Positions 54,869 through 64,000 of a DNA stretch of 64,000 bases are shown here, in pieces; the stretch's first letter is position 1; each line of letters opens with the position of its first letter. Below the pieces are notes generated by a model. That model worked only from the letters and a program-made list of their open reading frames with translations, was not told the DNA's origin and searched no databases. This stretch comes from Sorex araneus (Eukaryota; Chordata; Mammalia; Eulipotyphla; Soricidae): NCBI RefSeq assembly GCF_027595985.1, contig NC_073305.1:106575535-106639534 (forward strand), given 5' to 3'. A program made the translations under genes and the position numbers.

Positions 54869-55087
54869 AAATAGTGGTAGGTAAATTGAGAAAAATAGCA
54901 TTTGAATAAAACCATTCCAATTGTGTGAACTAATTTGTTCGGAACCCTGGTCTTAAAGAAAGAACAAGATCCTAGGCATACCTAGCACAGCCCTCTAACT
55001 GGTCTCCCAAATATCCATAGATACAAAAGACTCAAAATAGGTATTGTCATATTCAGTCTCTATGAGTAATTGTAAAAATCTAAAAAA

Positions 55088-55275
55088 GGGGGCTGGAGCA
55101 ATAGCACAGTGGGTAGGGCATTTGCCTTGCATGCGGCCAACCCGGGTTCAATTCCCAGCATCCGATATGGTCACCTGAGCACTGCCAGGAGTAATTCCTA
55201 AATGCATAAGCCAGGAGTAACCCCTGAGCATCGCTGGGTGTGACCCAAAAAGCAAAAAAGAAAAAAAGAAAAGAA
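55088..55275 (+). repeat. tRNA-derived SINE (poly(A) type), reference copy
   Basis: Full length: GGGGCTGGAGCAATAGCACA (A box TAGCACAGTGGG), GGGTTCAATTCC (B box), body 'catccgatatggtcacctgagc', 'aacccctgagcatcgctgggtgtgacccaaaaag', and an A-rich tail. Flanked by aaaaatctaaaa at 55074-55085 and 55276-55287. This is the L1-type tail version of the same head used by the RTE-tailed SINEs. Confidence 0.93.
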
Positions 55276-55287
55276 AAAAATCTAAAA

Positions 55288-55429
55288 GAAGTTTGAAATA
55301 CTTATCTAGAATTCTGAGTAGAAAAATAATCTTTATCACAGGTAAAGAAAACATACATTTTTAATTTAAATTATTATTTTTCAGGCCATCCTATGTTATT
55401 TCATTCTGAAATCAACCCTGCATATTAAA
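55288..55429. other. nothing recognised
   Basis: AT-rich. No feature supported. Confidence 0.5.
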
Positions 55430-55560
55430 TAGAGCAATTATTATAAGACTACAGAAAAGCAAATAAATCTGAGATTTTTAGGTCACTTGCACAAGATTAC
55501 CAACTTATTTGAGGTAAAATTGAGACTCTAATACATGTGAATCCAACTTCTAAATTCTAG
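55430..55560 (-). repeat. MIR (ancient mammalian SINE)
   Basis: 'ggtcacttgcacaagattaccaactta..', 'aaattgagactc' and 'catgtgaatccaac' follow the MIR reverse order. Confidence 0.6.
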
Positions 55561-56239
55561 GATTTTCATAAACTCAAGATGTCACCATACTAAGAGATAT
55601 ATAATTAACACTTTACACCAAGAACTGTATCAACTCAGATGAATCAATATACCCAGTGTGAAGAAGACAGACCAGTTTTTATTATGAAATACTTATAACA
55701 ACTGCAGTTGTTATAACAATTGCAGTTCAACAAAACTAGTAAAACATCCCTAACCACACGGTCAATAAGAATCTTGTTCATTTGTTATCATTTGATTTAA
55801 TCATTTAACTTTAATAAGAAAATTATTTGTTTCCAGGTAATGTAAAATGAGCATTAAGAAAGCAATCTCATAATGAGCTATGAAAATGGTCCCTGAAAGT
55901 ATAATCTTAAGGCTCCTCTTTATAAGTTCAGTTTTTTCACAAGAAACTTTTTAGGTGTCAATAGATTCAATGATATGCCTTAAGGCACATGAAAACCAGG
56001 CTTGCCAGCTGCTGCTCTGAGGTTAATATATCGCTATTACATAGCAACTTCCCATTTAAGGGTTTCTAAGAGTTTTATAACTTTACAAACAATCTAAAGT
56101 CTCCACAGTCAATATTCTTAACTTCCGAAATGTGTATAAATCCTGTTCAAATTCACCAGGGATCGAAAGTACAATGACTGCTCTCTTACTTCATCCGTAT
56201 TAGCTATGTGCTGCCATCCTTTATATATATAAATTCCAT
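55561..56239. other. AT-rich DNA, nothing recognised
   Basis: Contains a short imperfect inverted string 'ataacaactgcagttgttata' (about 55695-55715). Otherwise unassigned. Confidence 0.45.
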
Positions 56240-56345
56240 AGTTCTTATCATATTGTAGTATAATTATTCTTTATATGCCTGTCTTTTCAAATAGTCAGTG
56301 AGAAACTTGATGGCACAGATTGTGTCTTATTCACCTTGGTACAGT
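56240..56345 (+). repeat. L2 fragment
   Basis: 'aacttgatggcacagattgtgtcttattcaccttgg' is the L2 3' pattern (ctccatgagggcagggactgtgtcttattca). Confidence 0.55.
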
Positions 56346-56645
56346 TTCAGTTTAAAAACCATTTAATGATCACATATTCTGCCAGGGTCCGAAATGGATG
56401 ATCATGCTATAAGGACAAATGAGACACAGTAAGCCCCAGGGGGATGCTGTGGACAAGTGGAGGAGACAGAAACATCAATTATTTCAACATAATGTGGGAG
56501 AAACTCCTATAGAATTAGGGACATACAGAGCTCAAGTGTGTTTCTGAAAACATGAGGAAGAAATGAATCCAGCCTGGTTGTTCAAGAAAATTCCAGGAAA
56601 CTTGGATATGACCTCATATATGTGAGGTCTTGGGTTTGACCCTGA
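56346..56645. other. nothing recognised
   Basis: No feature supported. 56600-56645 may be a SINE relic in front of the CA repeat. Confidence 0.45.
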
Positions 56646-56647
56646 GT

Positions 56648-56693
<46 letters not shown>
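56648..56693 (+). repeat. (CA)n microsatellite
   Basis: About 22 CA units. Confidence 0.95.
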
Positions 56694-56697
<4 letters not shown>

Positions 56698-56699
56698 AG

Positions 56700-56890
56700 G
56701 ATAAGGAAATAGTTCAAGGGACTAGAGTGCATGCCTTGTATGTGTTACACCCTGAATTTAATCCCCTGCACTACATGCCCCACCCCACCCCAGTATTGCT
56801 GAGCATAGCTCTGGGGGCCCCTGAGAACTGCCAGAGTGGCCCTGGTTCCCCAGAATTGCTGAGCCTTAGCAGCATTTTTTGTTAGACCAA
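56700..56890 (+). repeat. old SINE
   Basis: 'aagggactagagtgcatgccttgtatgtgttacaccc' and 'gctgagcatagctctgggggcccctgagaac' give diverged head and body. Confidence 0.5.
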
Positions 56891-57196
56891 GCTTTGAAAT
56901 GTCTGACCCACTTGACCAAATATTTCTAGGAGTGGCCCCATGACCCTCTGAATATTCCTTGGGAGACCTAAAAAGAAATAAAAGAAACATAAAGTCTCCT
57001 AGAGGAGGTGAGGGCTGAGCTATGATCCGAGGATGTTTCCTTTATATGCTAGCTCTTAGTTATGCTGGGGTAGTAGGCATGGGGCACTGTGGTAGGTAAG
57101 ACATGCATTCTACCATTTAAGTCACAACCACAGCCCCCAAATTCAACTGTTTTGATAGAATAACAGGTTGTATATGTTCAATGAAAAAACAAGGTT
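56891..57196. other. nothing firmly recognised
   Basis: Includes 'gtaagacatgcattctaccatttaagtcacaaccacagcccc' (57095-57138), likely a SINE-head relic in reverse. Confidence 0.4.
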
Positions 57197-57385
57197 GGGG
57201 CTGGAGCGATAGCATAGTGGTTAGGGCGTTTGCCTTTCATGTGGCAGACCTGAGTTCAATTCCCAGCATCCCATATGGTCCTCTGAGCACGACCAGGAGT
57301 AATTCCTGAGTGCAGAGCCAGGAGTAATCCCTGTGCATCACCAGGTGTGACACAAAAAAAAAAAAGAAAAAAGAAGAAAAAAAGA
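57197..57385 (+). repeat. tRNA-derived SINE (poly(A) type)
   Basis: Complete head GGGGCTGGAGCGATAGCATA, body 'tcccatatggtcctctgagcac', 'gtgcatcaccaggtgtgacac', and a long A-rich tail. Confidence 0.92.
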
Positions 57386-57829
57386 AAAGGTTAATGTACC
57401 TAACGGTAGAAGACATTCTATGTAAAGGACTTTGTATCTTGTATGGGACTTTATATCATATAGTACATGTGTTGAAAGTATTAAGATGATAATGAGCAGA
57501 GAGTGATATTGTTTGATTTAATGTTTTAAAAGAATATCTTAGCCTCTGAAATTTAATAGAGACAGGAAGAGACTAATTAAATCAAGGCCCTGTGACATGT
57601 ACAAGCTAGGAAAGTAGAGCTAAAAGGGATGAAAAGAGCTGGATTCAGAGCATATCAAAACCAAGATTCTTTGCCACTAAAATATAAATTTATATTGGAT
57701 TTAATTTAAGAAGACAGGAGAGAACTAAAAAAACTTAACACTATTAATATAATATCTGTACTTTCTATCTATCCTGCTTAAATGACTGACACATAAAGGC
57801 AAGGAGAAAGTCACTCCTACACTCATTAA
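57386..57829. other. AT-rich DNA, nothing recognised
   Basis: No feature supported. Confidence 0.5.
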
Positions 57830-58012
57830 AGCTGTAGTGGTTACTAGAAGAAATGGGGAGAGAAGGTGAAAGGATTAGTAGAGGGTGGATGGGCACTGAA
57901 ACTCTAATGGTAGGTATAGGGATTCTCTACACAGAGATGAATTGCTAACCCCCTGAAATTCAAACATTGTAAACCAATGATCAAAAGAAAAAAATAAAAT
58001 TATTTTGCTTAG
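57830..58012 (+). mobile_element. old L1 3' UTR fragment
   Basis: 'gctgtagtggttactagaagaaatggggag', '..gaaattcaaacattgtaaaccaatgatc' and '..aataaaat' have the pattern of an older L1 3' end. Confidence 0.5.
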
Positions 58013-58027
58013 AAAAAAATTAATTTT

Positions 58028-58191
58028 TAGAGTTTTTTAGGGGGTACAACCAGCAGTGCTACTTACTCCATGCTTGATACTCAGGGATAACTCCTGAAGG
58101 AGCTCAGGGTACCATATTGGGTGCTGAGGATCAAACCAGTGTCAGTCATATGCAGAGCAGTACCTTAACCCCAGTACTATCTCTCCGGCCT
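58028..58191 (-). repeat. old tRNA-derived SINE
   Basis: 'ggggtacaaccagcagtgct', 'accatattgggtgctgaggatcaaaccagtgtcagtc' and 'actatctctccggcc' give body to head in reverse. Confidence 0.75.
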
Positions 58192-58384
58192 AGAGCTTCT
58201 TTTTGAAAAAAGATGAGCAATCTCTATTTGAAGAAGGAAAATGCTCTGCTTTCTTTTGGATGATAAGTAAGTCCTTGGAGCTACATGCCTCTCTCTAATC
58301 CTCACCTTCTATCCAACCTCCAAGTGCTTCTGAGTTCCACACAGACTCCACTACTTGTCCTTAACTACAGATAACCCCCAACTT
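58192..58384. other. nothing recognised, possible L2 extension
   Basis: No firm feature. The L2 that follows may begin here. Confidence 0.4.
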
Positions 58385-58745
58385 TCTAAGCACATGCTTC
58401 CTTCCGACTGGAATATCCTTCCCCATTTTTATTCTTCCTTGGAAATACTAACTTAGCCTTTTAAAATTTAACTCAAAGGATATTTTCCCTACGAGATCTT
58501 TCCTGTCATAAAAAAAAGTTGAGTAGAAAGTTGCTGTTTCCTTAATGTCTTGCCACTTAATGCATACTACTCACTTTAATCCGGTATTTTTCTAACCCCT
58601 TCCTAATCTATTAATTTCTATCCCCTTCCTAATCTCCTATTATGACCTCATTAGGACAAGAATTACATCCAATTATTTTGATGATAACTCCAAGACAGCA
58701 TTGGCTAGGAAAAAATAGGTGTGCAATATATGATAGTTGAGGTGA
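58385..58745 (+). repeat. L2 (ancient LINE) 3' fragment
   Basis: 'gactggaatatccttcccc', 'ttaactcaaaggatattttccctacgagatctttcctgtc', 'aggacaagaattacatcc' and 'aggtgtgcaatata' follow L2 3' end order. Confidence 0.7.
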
Positions 58746-59255
58746 ACAAACACAGCGTTATAGTTCTCTAAGGCAATTCTGCTTTGGTTTGGTATAACTT
58801 CGTGTTTAAAAAATAAACATTAGTTGTTGAATCTATAGTCATATGCTTATAGATACCTCCTGCTAGAATTATGGAGTCCACATCACAGTGAACTACATTT
58901 CTCCACAGCATATTCACCCCCATAACTATGGGTGTCTTTTGTTTCCCTTAATTCCCAAGATCCATTTAATTACTTACTGATTATGTTATCTAGTTCTGCA
59001 ATCAGTCTGGATTATAAACTCTAAGCATTTACATTTTTAATGTAAATAATTTCTTTATCTACGCATATAGGCTATATATTTTTCAGGGTTGATTCAGGAT
59101 GGGGGCCAAAGTATGTTTCCTAGAGAGCTTTATAAATACTGATTTCAGAACTTATAGACAACTTTAGTAATTCTGAAAGCAATTATCCAAATAGTTCTAA
59201 ATTAATTAGACAGAAATAACATTTTCCAACTAACAGACATTGCAAGTCAAATTAT
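58746..59255. other. AT-rich DNA, nothing recognised
   Basis: No feature supported. Confidence 0.5.
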
Positions 59256-59640
59256 ATCCTTATTCGGCTCCCAACCACAATCCTCCAGCACAGCCTCAAC
59301 TTCCTCCCCCAGGTGTGTGGACCTTCCTGGACTGTGACCCATTCCCCATGTATGTGCTTCAGTTCAGCACCCAGAAGGCAACTCCTCCCAGCATCCCACG
59401 GGACCTGCAGCCCACTCCCAGCCACTGCTCCCCCAGTGCCACCCCAACTTCCTTCACCAGGTGTGTGAACCTCTATGGTCGCTCCCCTATCTAACTACCT
59501 GGAATACCTTCTAGACCCCTAACCACAGAACTGCGCGGACACACTAGCATGAGGGCAAAAAGCTTATTTTCTCCGCATGCCACATTTGAGGTACTCGTTA
59601 TACCAGGTATCACACATATCTATCAATAAGCCATGGGAAA
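59256..59640 (+). repeat. C-rich sequence with an imperfect internal duplication
   Basis: Two similar blocks, 'caacttcctcccccaggtgtgtggacct' (59306-59333) and 'caacttccttcaccaggtgtgtgaacct' (59445-59472), about 139 bp apart, in an otherwise AT-rich region. An 84-codon Pro-rich open frame (59240-59494) arises from this composition and is not taken as a gene. Confidence 0.5.
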
Positions 59641-59669
59641 TACACAAAGATAGCCTGAGAGATAGAGGA

Positions 59670-60636
59670 AAGTGACATGAAAAAGCAGTCCTGTTCACAA
59701 TCATGCCCCAGAAAATCAAGTACCTCAGAATCAGCTTAACTAAGGAAGTAATGGACCTCTACAAAGAAAACTATAAAACAAAATAAAAGAGGACATGAGG
59801 AAATGGAAACTTATCCCCTGCTCATGGATATGGAGAATCAACATTATAAAAATGGCAATATTCCCCAAAGCACTATACAGATTCAACGCAATCCCTATAA
59901 GGATAATCATAAAATTCTTGAAAGAAATGGATTAACACTCCTGAAGTTCATATGGAAAAACAAACTCCCACGAATAGCTAAAACAATTCTTGGGAAGAAG
60001 ATAATGGGAGGCATCACCTTCCCCAACCTGAAACTCTACTACACTACAAAGTAGTTATAATTAAAACAGCATGGTACTAGAACAAATGCAGAGCTGCAGA
60101 CCAATGAAACAGGGCTAAGTATCCTTATACATATCCTCAAATATATTATCATCTAATCTTTGATAAGGGAGCAAGAAATGTGAAGTGAAGCAAGGAAAGA
60201 CTCTTTAACAAATGGTGCTGGCAAAACTGGATGGCCACATGTGAAAAAAATGGGCTCAGATCTCTACCTATCACCATGAACAAAAGTCAGATCAAAATGG
60301 ATTAAAGACCTCAATATCAAATCAGAATCCAAAAAGTACATTGAAGACAGGTCGGCAAAACCCTCTATGACATTGAAGCTCAAGAAATCTTTAAAGATGA
60401 CATGCCACTGACCAACAGAGTGGAAACAGAGATAAACAAATGAGACTATCTTAAACTAAGAGGCTTCTGCACTGTATCAAAAGATACAGTGACCAGAATA
60501 CAAAGACAATCTAGAGAACGGGAAAGGATATTCGTCCAAAACCCACCTGACAAGGGGTTGATATAAAGGATATACGAGGCACTGTTTGAACTCTACAAGA
60601 AGAAAACATCCAACCCCATCAGAAAATGGGGAGATG
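59670..60636 (+). mobile_element. older L1 ORF2 fragment
   Basis: Plus-strand ORF2 C-terminal half with many stops and frameshifts: '[15 protein letters not shown]', 'TNSHE', 'YKKKTSNPIRKWG'-type DNA at the end ('catccaaccccatcagaaaatgg'). It stops abruptly where the GC-rich L1 promoter begins, so the next L1 probably inserted into it. Its continuation should lie beyond the window. Confidence 0.88.
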
Positions 60637-60637
60637 A

Positions 60638-61273
60638 GGCGCTTTGGGGTCTGGAGACCCCAGGCCCCTCTCGCGTGTCTCACTCTCCCTGCGGCGGCGG
60701 CGGCCTTCACTTTCCCTCCCCGCCTGACCAGGTAAATTGGGACATTCCGTCGGAGACCCTGCCCCCTGCCAAAGAACGCAGTGATCTCCCCCACGCCCGC
60801 GCTTTGGGGTCTGGAGACCCCAGGGCCCTCTCCCGCATATCACTCTCCCTGCGGCAGCGGTGACCCTCACTTTCCCTCCCGACCAGGGGTTAGGGGCATG
60901 GCCTCAAAAGAGGGCGTGGCCTCCTTCTGGAGCAGCAGCCGCTAACGTGGCCGAAGAGTTTTTTCCCACTCATTACATTGTGCTTTGGCCATAATTGATA
61001 GAATCTATTCCTCTGAAGAATACCCTCGTCATCTTAGTCACTATACGTTAAGAGTCAACTATGTAGCCTATCCTAATTTTACAAAAACTGTCAGTGAACA
61101 CATCAAGCTGCACATAAAGTCCTTTGTAAAAAGAACATAGCCCCAGGCTTTCTCTTGAGAGTCCTCTCTAACTAAGGAGTGCGCTTAACAGTAAAACCCA
61201 AAACAACATGAAGAAACAGTGAAAATCCCCACCACCAGCAGATTTGGAAGGGAGGGTCTCAGCAAACCCAGAA
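60638..61273 (+). promoter_or_regulatory. L1 5' UTR with two tandem promoter monomers
   Basis: GC-rich. 'gctttggggtctggagaccccag' occurs at 60641 and again at 60801, exactly 160 bp apart. The two units share 'tctcactctccctgcggc' and 'cactttccctcc'. The second unit is shorter and is followed by 'gggcatggcctc', then about 350 bp of non-monomeric leader before ORF1. The string TGGGGTCTGGAGACCCCA is a near-palindrome. Monomer promoters are known from mouse L1. This one shows no sequence likeness to mouse that I can see. Confidence 0.75.
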
Positions 61274-62100
61274 ATGGCTCCCCAGAAATACAGTCTCCTC
61301 TCTGATAAAGAAATCAGAGAGGAAATCGTGAAGATGGTTGAAGAACTTAAAGCAACTATGGAGCGAACATCCAAAAAATTAAGGGAGGATATGGATGCAG
61401 CATTGGAATGATCCACCAAGATAATCCAGGAAGAAATGAGAGCAGAAATTTCAAAGCTATGAACAGAAGTCACACAATTAAAAGAATAGGTAGATGAGAT
61501 AAAAAACTCAGTAGGAGCCCTTAACAGTAGAATGACTACTGCCAAAGAAGGAATCAGTGATCTTGAATACGAGCTGCAGAAAACATATAGGCAACAACAA
61601 ATAATGGCAAAAGATCTCAAAATGGCTGTAGAGCGAATTAGAGTTCTAGGGGATGACCTCAAGAGAAACAACATAAGAATCATTGGAGTACCAGAACCAC
61701 AAGGGGACCAATCCTAATGAAAAAAAAAACACAATTAAAGACATCATTGCTAAGAAATTCCCAGAGCTAGAGAATTCGGACATCCAGATCCAAGGAGTCC
61801 AAAGGGAACCAGCTAAAAGGGACCCAAATAAAAAAACCCCAAGGAATAGTCAGAATGATGGATGCTATGGATAGAGACACAATACTGCAAGCAGCAAGAT
61901 CAAAGAAGGAGATCATATACAAAGGAGCACCCCTTAGATTCACAGCAGACCTATCAGAAGAAACCTTCCAAGCCCGAAGACAATGGTGGGATATAGTGAA
62001 AAAACTCAATGAAATGAATGCCTCACCAAGAATACTTTACCCGGATAAACTCTCAATTAAACTTGAAGGAACTATACACTATTTCACGGAGAAACAATAG
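61274..62100 (+). pseudogene. L1 ORF1 pseudogene (RNA-binding chaperone)
   Basis: ORF1 protein normally trimerises through a coiled coil and coats L1 RNA. ATG at 61274 begins 'MAPQKYSLLSDKEIREEIVK'. A long heptad-rich coiled coil follows, then the RRM region ('LKRNNIRIIGVPE', about 61658-61696) and the C-terminal domain ('RFTADLSEETFQARRQWW', 'SPRILYPDKLSI', to the stop at 62098). Three in-frame stops lie in the coiled coil (after 'AALE', 'ISKL' and 'QLKE'). At least two frameshifts (an A-run near 61722 and one near 61850) split it. Not functional. Confidence 0.9.
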
Positions 62101-62203
62101 CTCAGGAACTTCATAGACTCAAGACCAAATTTAAAAGAAGGACTCAAAGGGCTACTATAAGACAAGGAAAAAGACCTATAAGAACAACAAACCCTACAGA
62201 AAA
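62101..62203 (+). other. L1 inter-ORF spacer
   Basis: About 100 bp between the ORF1 stop and the ORF2 ATG, as usual for mammalian L1. Confidence 0.85.
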
Positions 62204-63341
62204 ATGGCACAAAATCCTATGACAATAATTTCTCTTAATGTTAACCGTCTAAATGCACCAATCAAGAGGCACAGAGTGGCAAAATGGATTCGGAAACTAA
62301 ACCCAACTTTCTGCTGCCTACAAGAAACACATCTGAATAGTCAAAACAAACACAGACTCAAAATCAAAGGATGGAAAACAATCCTGCAAGCAAACAGCTC
62401 CCTCAAAAAAGCTGGGGTGGCCATACTAGTATCCGACAACATAGATTTCAGGCTGAAAAAGATTAGAAGAGACAGCAAATGTCATTTTATATTCATCAAG
62501 GGATATGTACAACAGGAAGAAATCACACTATTAAACGTATACGCAGCTAATGAACGACCAGCTAAATACTTAAAAGAACACCTAACAGAATTTAAGGAAG
62601 ACATAACTAGCACCATGATAGTAGTAGGAGACTTCAACACTGCTTTATCACCTCTGGATAGATCGACAAGAACAACACTCAGCAAGGAAACAATGGCTCT
62701 GAAGGAAGAAAGGGAAGAGACAGGCCTAATTAATAGACCTATACAGGGCTATACACCCCAAAAAGAAAGAATACACATTCTTTTCCAGTGCACACGGAAC
62801 ATTTTCAAAACTAGACCATGTTCTGGGTCACAAATTATACCTTAATAGAATGGGGAAGATAGAAATTGTATCAACTATCTTCTCAGACCATGATGCACTG
62901 AAGATGGAAGTTAAACACACACAGACGCGGAGAACCAAATCAAACACTTGGAAATTAAACAACTCACTATTGAACAATGAGTGGATCACGAAAGAAATCA
63001 AGGAAGAAATCAAGAGATACCTCGAAACAAATGAGAATGAAGACACAAGCTACCAGAACCTATAGGACGCAGCTAAAGCTGTGTTAAGGGGAAAATTTAT
63101 AGCTCTGCAAGCATTCCACAGAAAGGAAGAAAGGGCCTATATGGATAGCTTGACTTCGCAGCTCAAGATCTTAGAAGAGGACCAGCAAAAGGAACCCAAA
63201 CCAGATCGAAGGAAAGAAATAGTAAAACTTAGAGCAGAAATTAATGATATGGAAACCAGAAAAACAATCCAAAAGATTAATGAAACAAAGAGCTGGTTCT
63301 TCGAGAAAATAAATAAGATTGATAAACCGCTAGCAAGACTC

Positions 63342-63374
<33 letters not shown>

Positions 63375-64000
63375 AAACCCCAATAAACCGAATCAGAAAT
63401 GAAAAGGGGGACATCACAACAGAAACCAAGGAGATTCAAAAGATCATCAGAGACTACTTTGAAAGTCTGTATGCCACAAAACAAGAGAACCTAAAAGAAA
63501 TGGACGAATTCCTTGATTCCTACAATCTCCCAAGACTGAGCCAAGAAGACTTGAAATACCTGAATATGTTCATAAATATCAAGGAAATCGATACTGTAAT
63601 CAACAGTCTCCCCAAAAACAAAAGCCCAGGTCCAGACAGATTCACTGGCAAATTCTTCCAAACATTTAAAGAAGACTTGTTGCCAGTTCTCCTCAAGCTT
63701 TTCCAGGAAATTGAAAAGACAGGAACCCTCCCGAACAGTTTCTATGAGGCACATATCTCCCTAATACCAATAGCAAACAAAGACACCACTAACAAAGAAA
63801 ACTATAGACCAATATCTCCGATGAACACCGATGAAAAGATCCTCAACAAAATACTAGCAAGTAGGATCCAACAACTCATCAAAAAGATCATACACCATGA
63901 CCAAGTGGGATTCATCCCAGGGACACAAGGATGGTTTAACATTCGAAAATCAATCAACATAATCCATCATATCAACAAAAGTAAAGATAAAAACCATATT
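62204..64000 (+). pseudogene. L1 ORF2 pseudogene, cut by window end
   Basis: Endonuclease and reverse transcriptase of L1. From the ATG at 62204 the endonuclease has its active-site strings: 'SLNVN' (about residue 10), 'QETHL', 'VVGDFNT' and, after a frameshift near 62785, 'SDHDAL' (about 62885). An in-frame stop follows 'DTSYQNL' (near 63063). A GA microsatellite (63350-63374) lies inside the coding region and shifts the frame. The reverse transcriptase begins at about 63560 ('[14 protein letters not shown]', '[10 protein letters not shown]', '[14 protein letters not shown]', '[16 protein letters not shown]') and runs off the end before the FADD box. By eye it is less decayed than the other L1 copies here, but it is broken. 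Confidence 0.93.
63350..63374 (+). repeat. (GA)n inside L1 ORF2
   Basis: About 12 GA units where the family normally has a short Lys/Arg-rich stretch (LTKK.R.K). The frames on the two sides differ. Confidence 0.9.

Noticed and set aside
59240-59494. Pro-rich 84-codon open frame
   Set aside because: Composition-driven in a C-rich block with imperfect duplication. No signal or domain seen.

Overview
The window is mammalian nuclear DNA with no host gene that looks intact. The organism is most likely a shrew of the genus Sorex. The evidence is the repeat set: many copies of a tRNA-derived SINE with head GGGGCTGGAGCGATAGCACA, a lineage L1 with a purine-rich 3' UTR, and an RTE-clade LINE whose protein resembles nematode RTE-1 and the Sorex element I know as RTE1_Sar. 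Ancient MIR, L2 and old L1 pieces show the shared placental background. Species assignment rests on recognition, not on a search.

Layout. 0-10 kb: SINEs, L1 3' ends, two solo LTRs (2505-3636 and 8073-9274), and a G-rich L1 3' UTR at 6.7-7.2 kb. 10-20 kb: L1 3' pieces, a third solo LTR (15911-16946) inside an old L1, and several RTE-tailed SINEs. 20-27 kb: a dense nest holding a twin-primed L1 (20025-21383), two SVA-like composites with L1 3' ends (21519-22156 and 24988-26475), and a FAM136A processed pseudogene (22199-23945), each bounded by target-site duplications (TSDs). 27-40 kb: a second twin-primed L1, modular RTE-tailed composites at 30.6 and 36.4 kb, and a solo LTR split by an L1 (38300-39545). 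40-45 kb: mostly unassigned AT-rich DNA. 45.6-48.2 kb: a degenerate RTE retrotransposon. 48.5-49.1 kb: an RTE-tailed SINE beside a dead copy of VAV3 exon 1. 49.4-52.9 kb: a fifth solo LTR, composite repeats and a roughly 440-bp GAA tract. 53-59 kb: SINEs, MIR and L2. 59.6-64 kb: an older L1 ORF2 fragment, then the 5' half of an L1 with a tandem-monomer promoter, broken ORF1 and broken ORF2, running off the window.

How the parts work together. Two transposition machineries can be read here. L1 explains the poly(A)-tailed SINEs, the FAM136A retrocopy and the SVA-like elements. RTE explains a second group: elements with the same tRNA head as the L1-type SINE, a middle module with a repeated motif, and a 3' tail matching the last 70 bp of the RTE, ending in GTGATACA or GAT repeats instead of poly(A). 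The most interesting inference is that a probably horizontally acquired RTE was exploited by native tRNA SINE sequence, producing chimeric SINEs and larger RTE-tailed composites. No functional protein-coding host gene, tRNA, rRNA or CRISPR was found.
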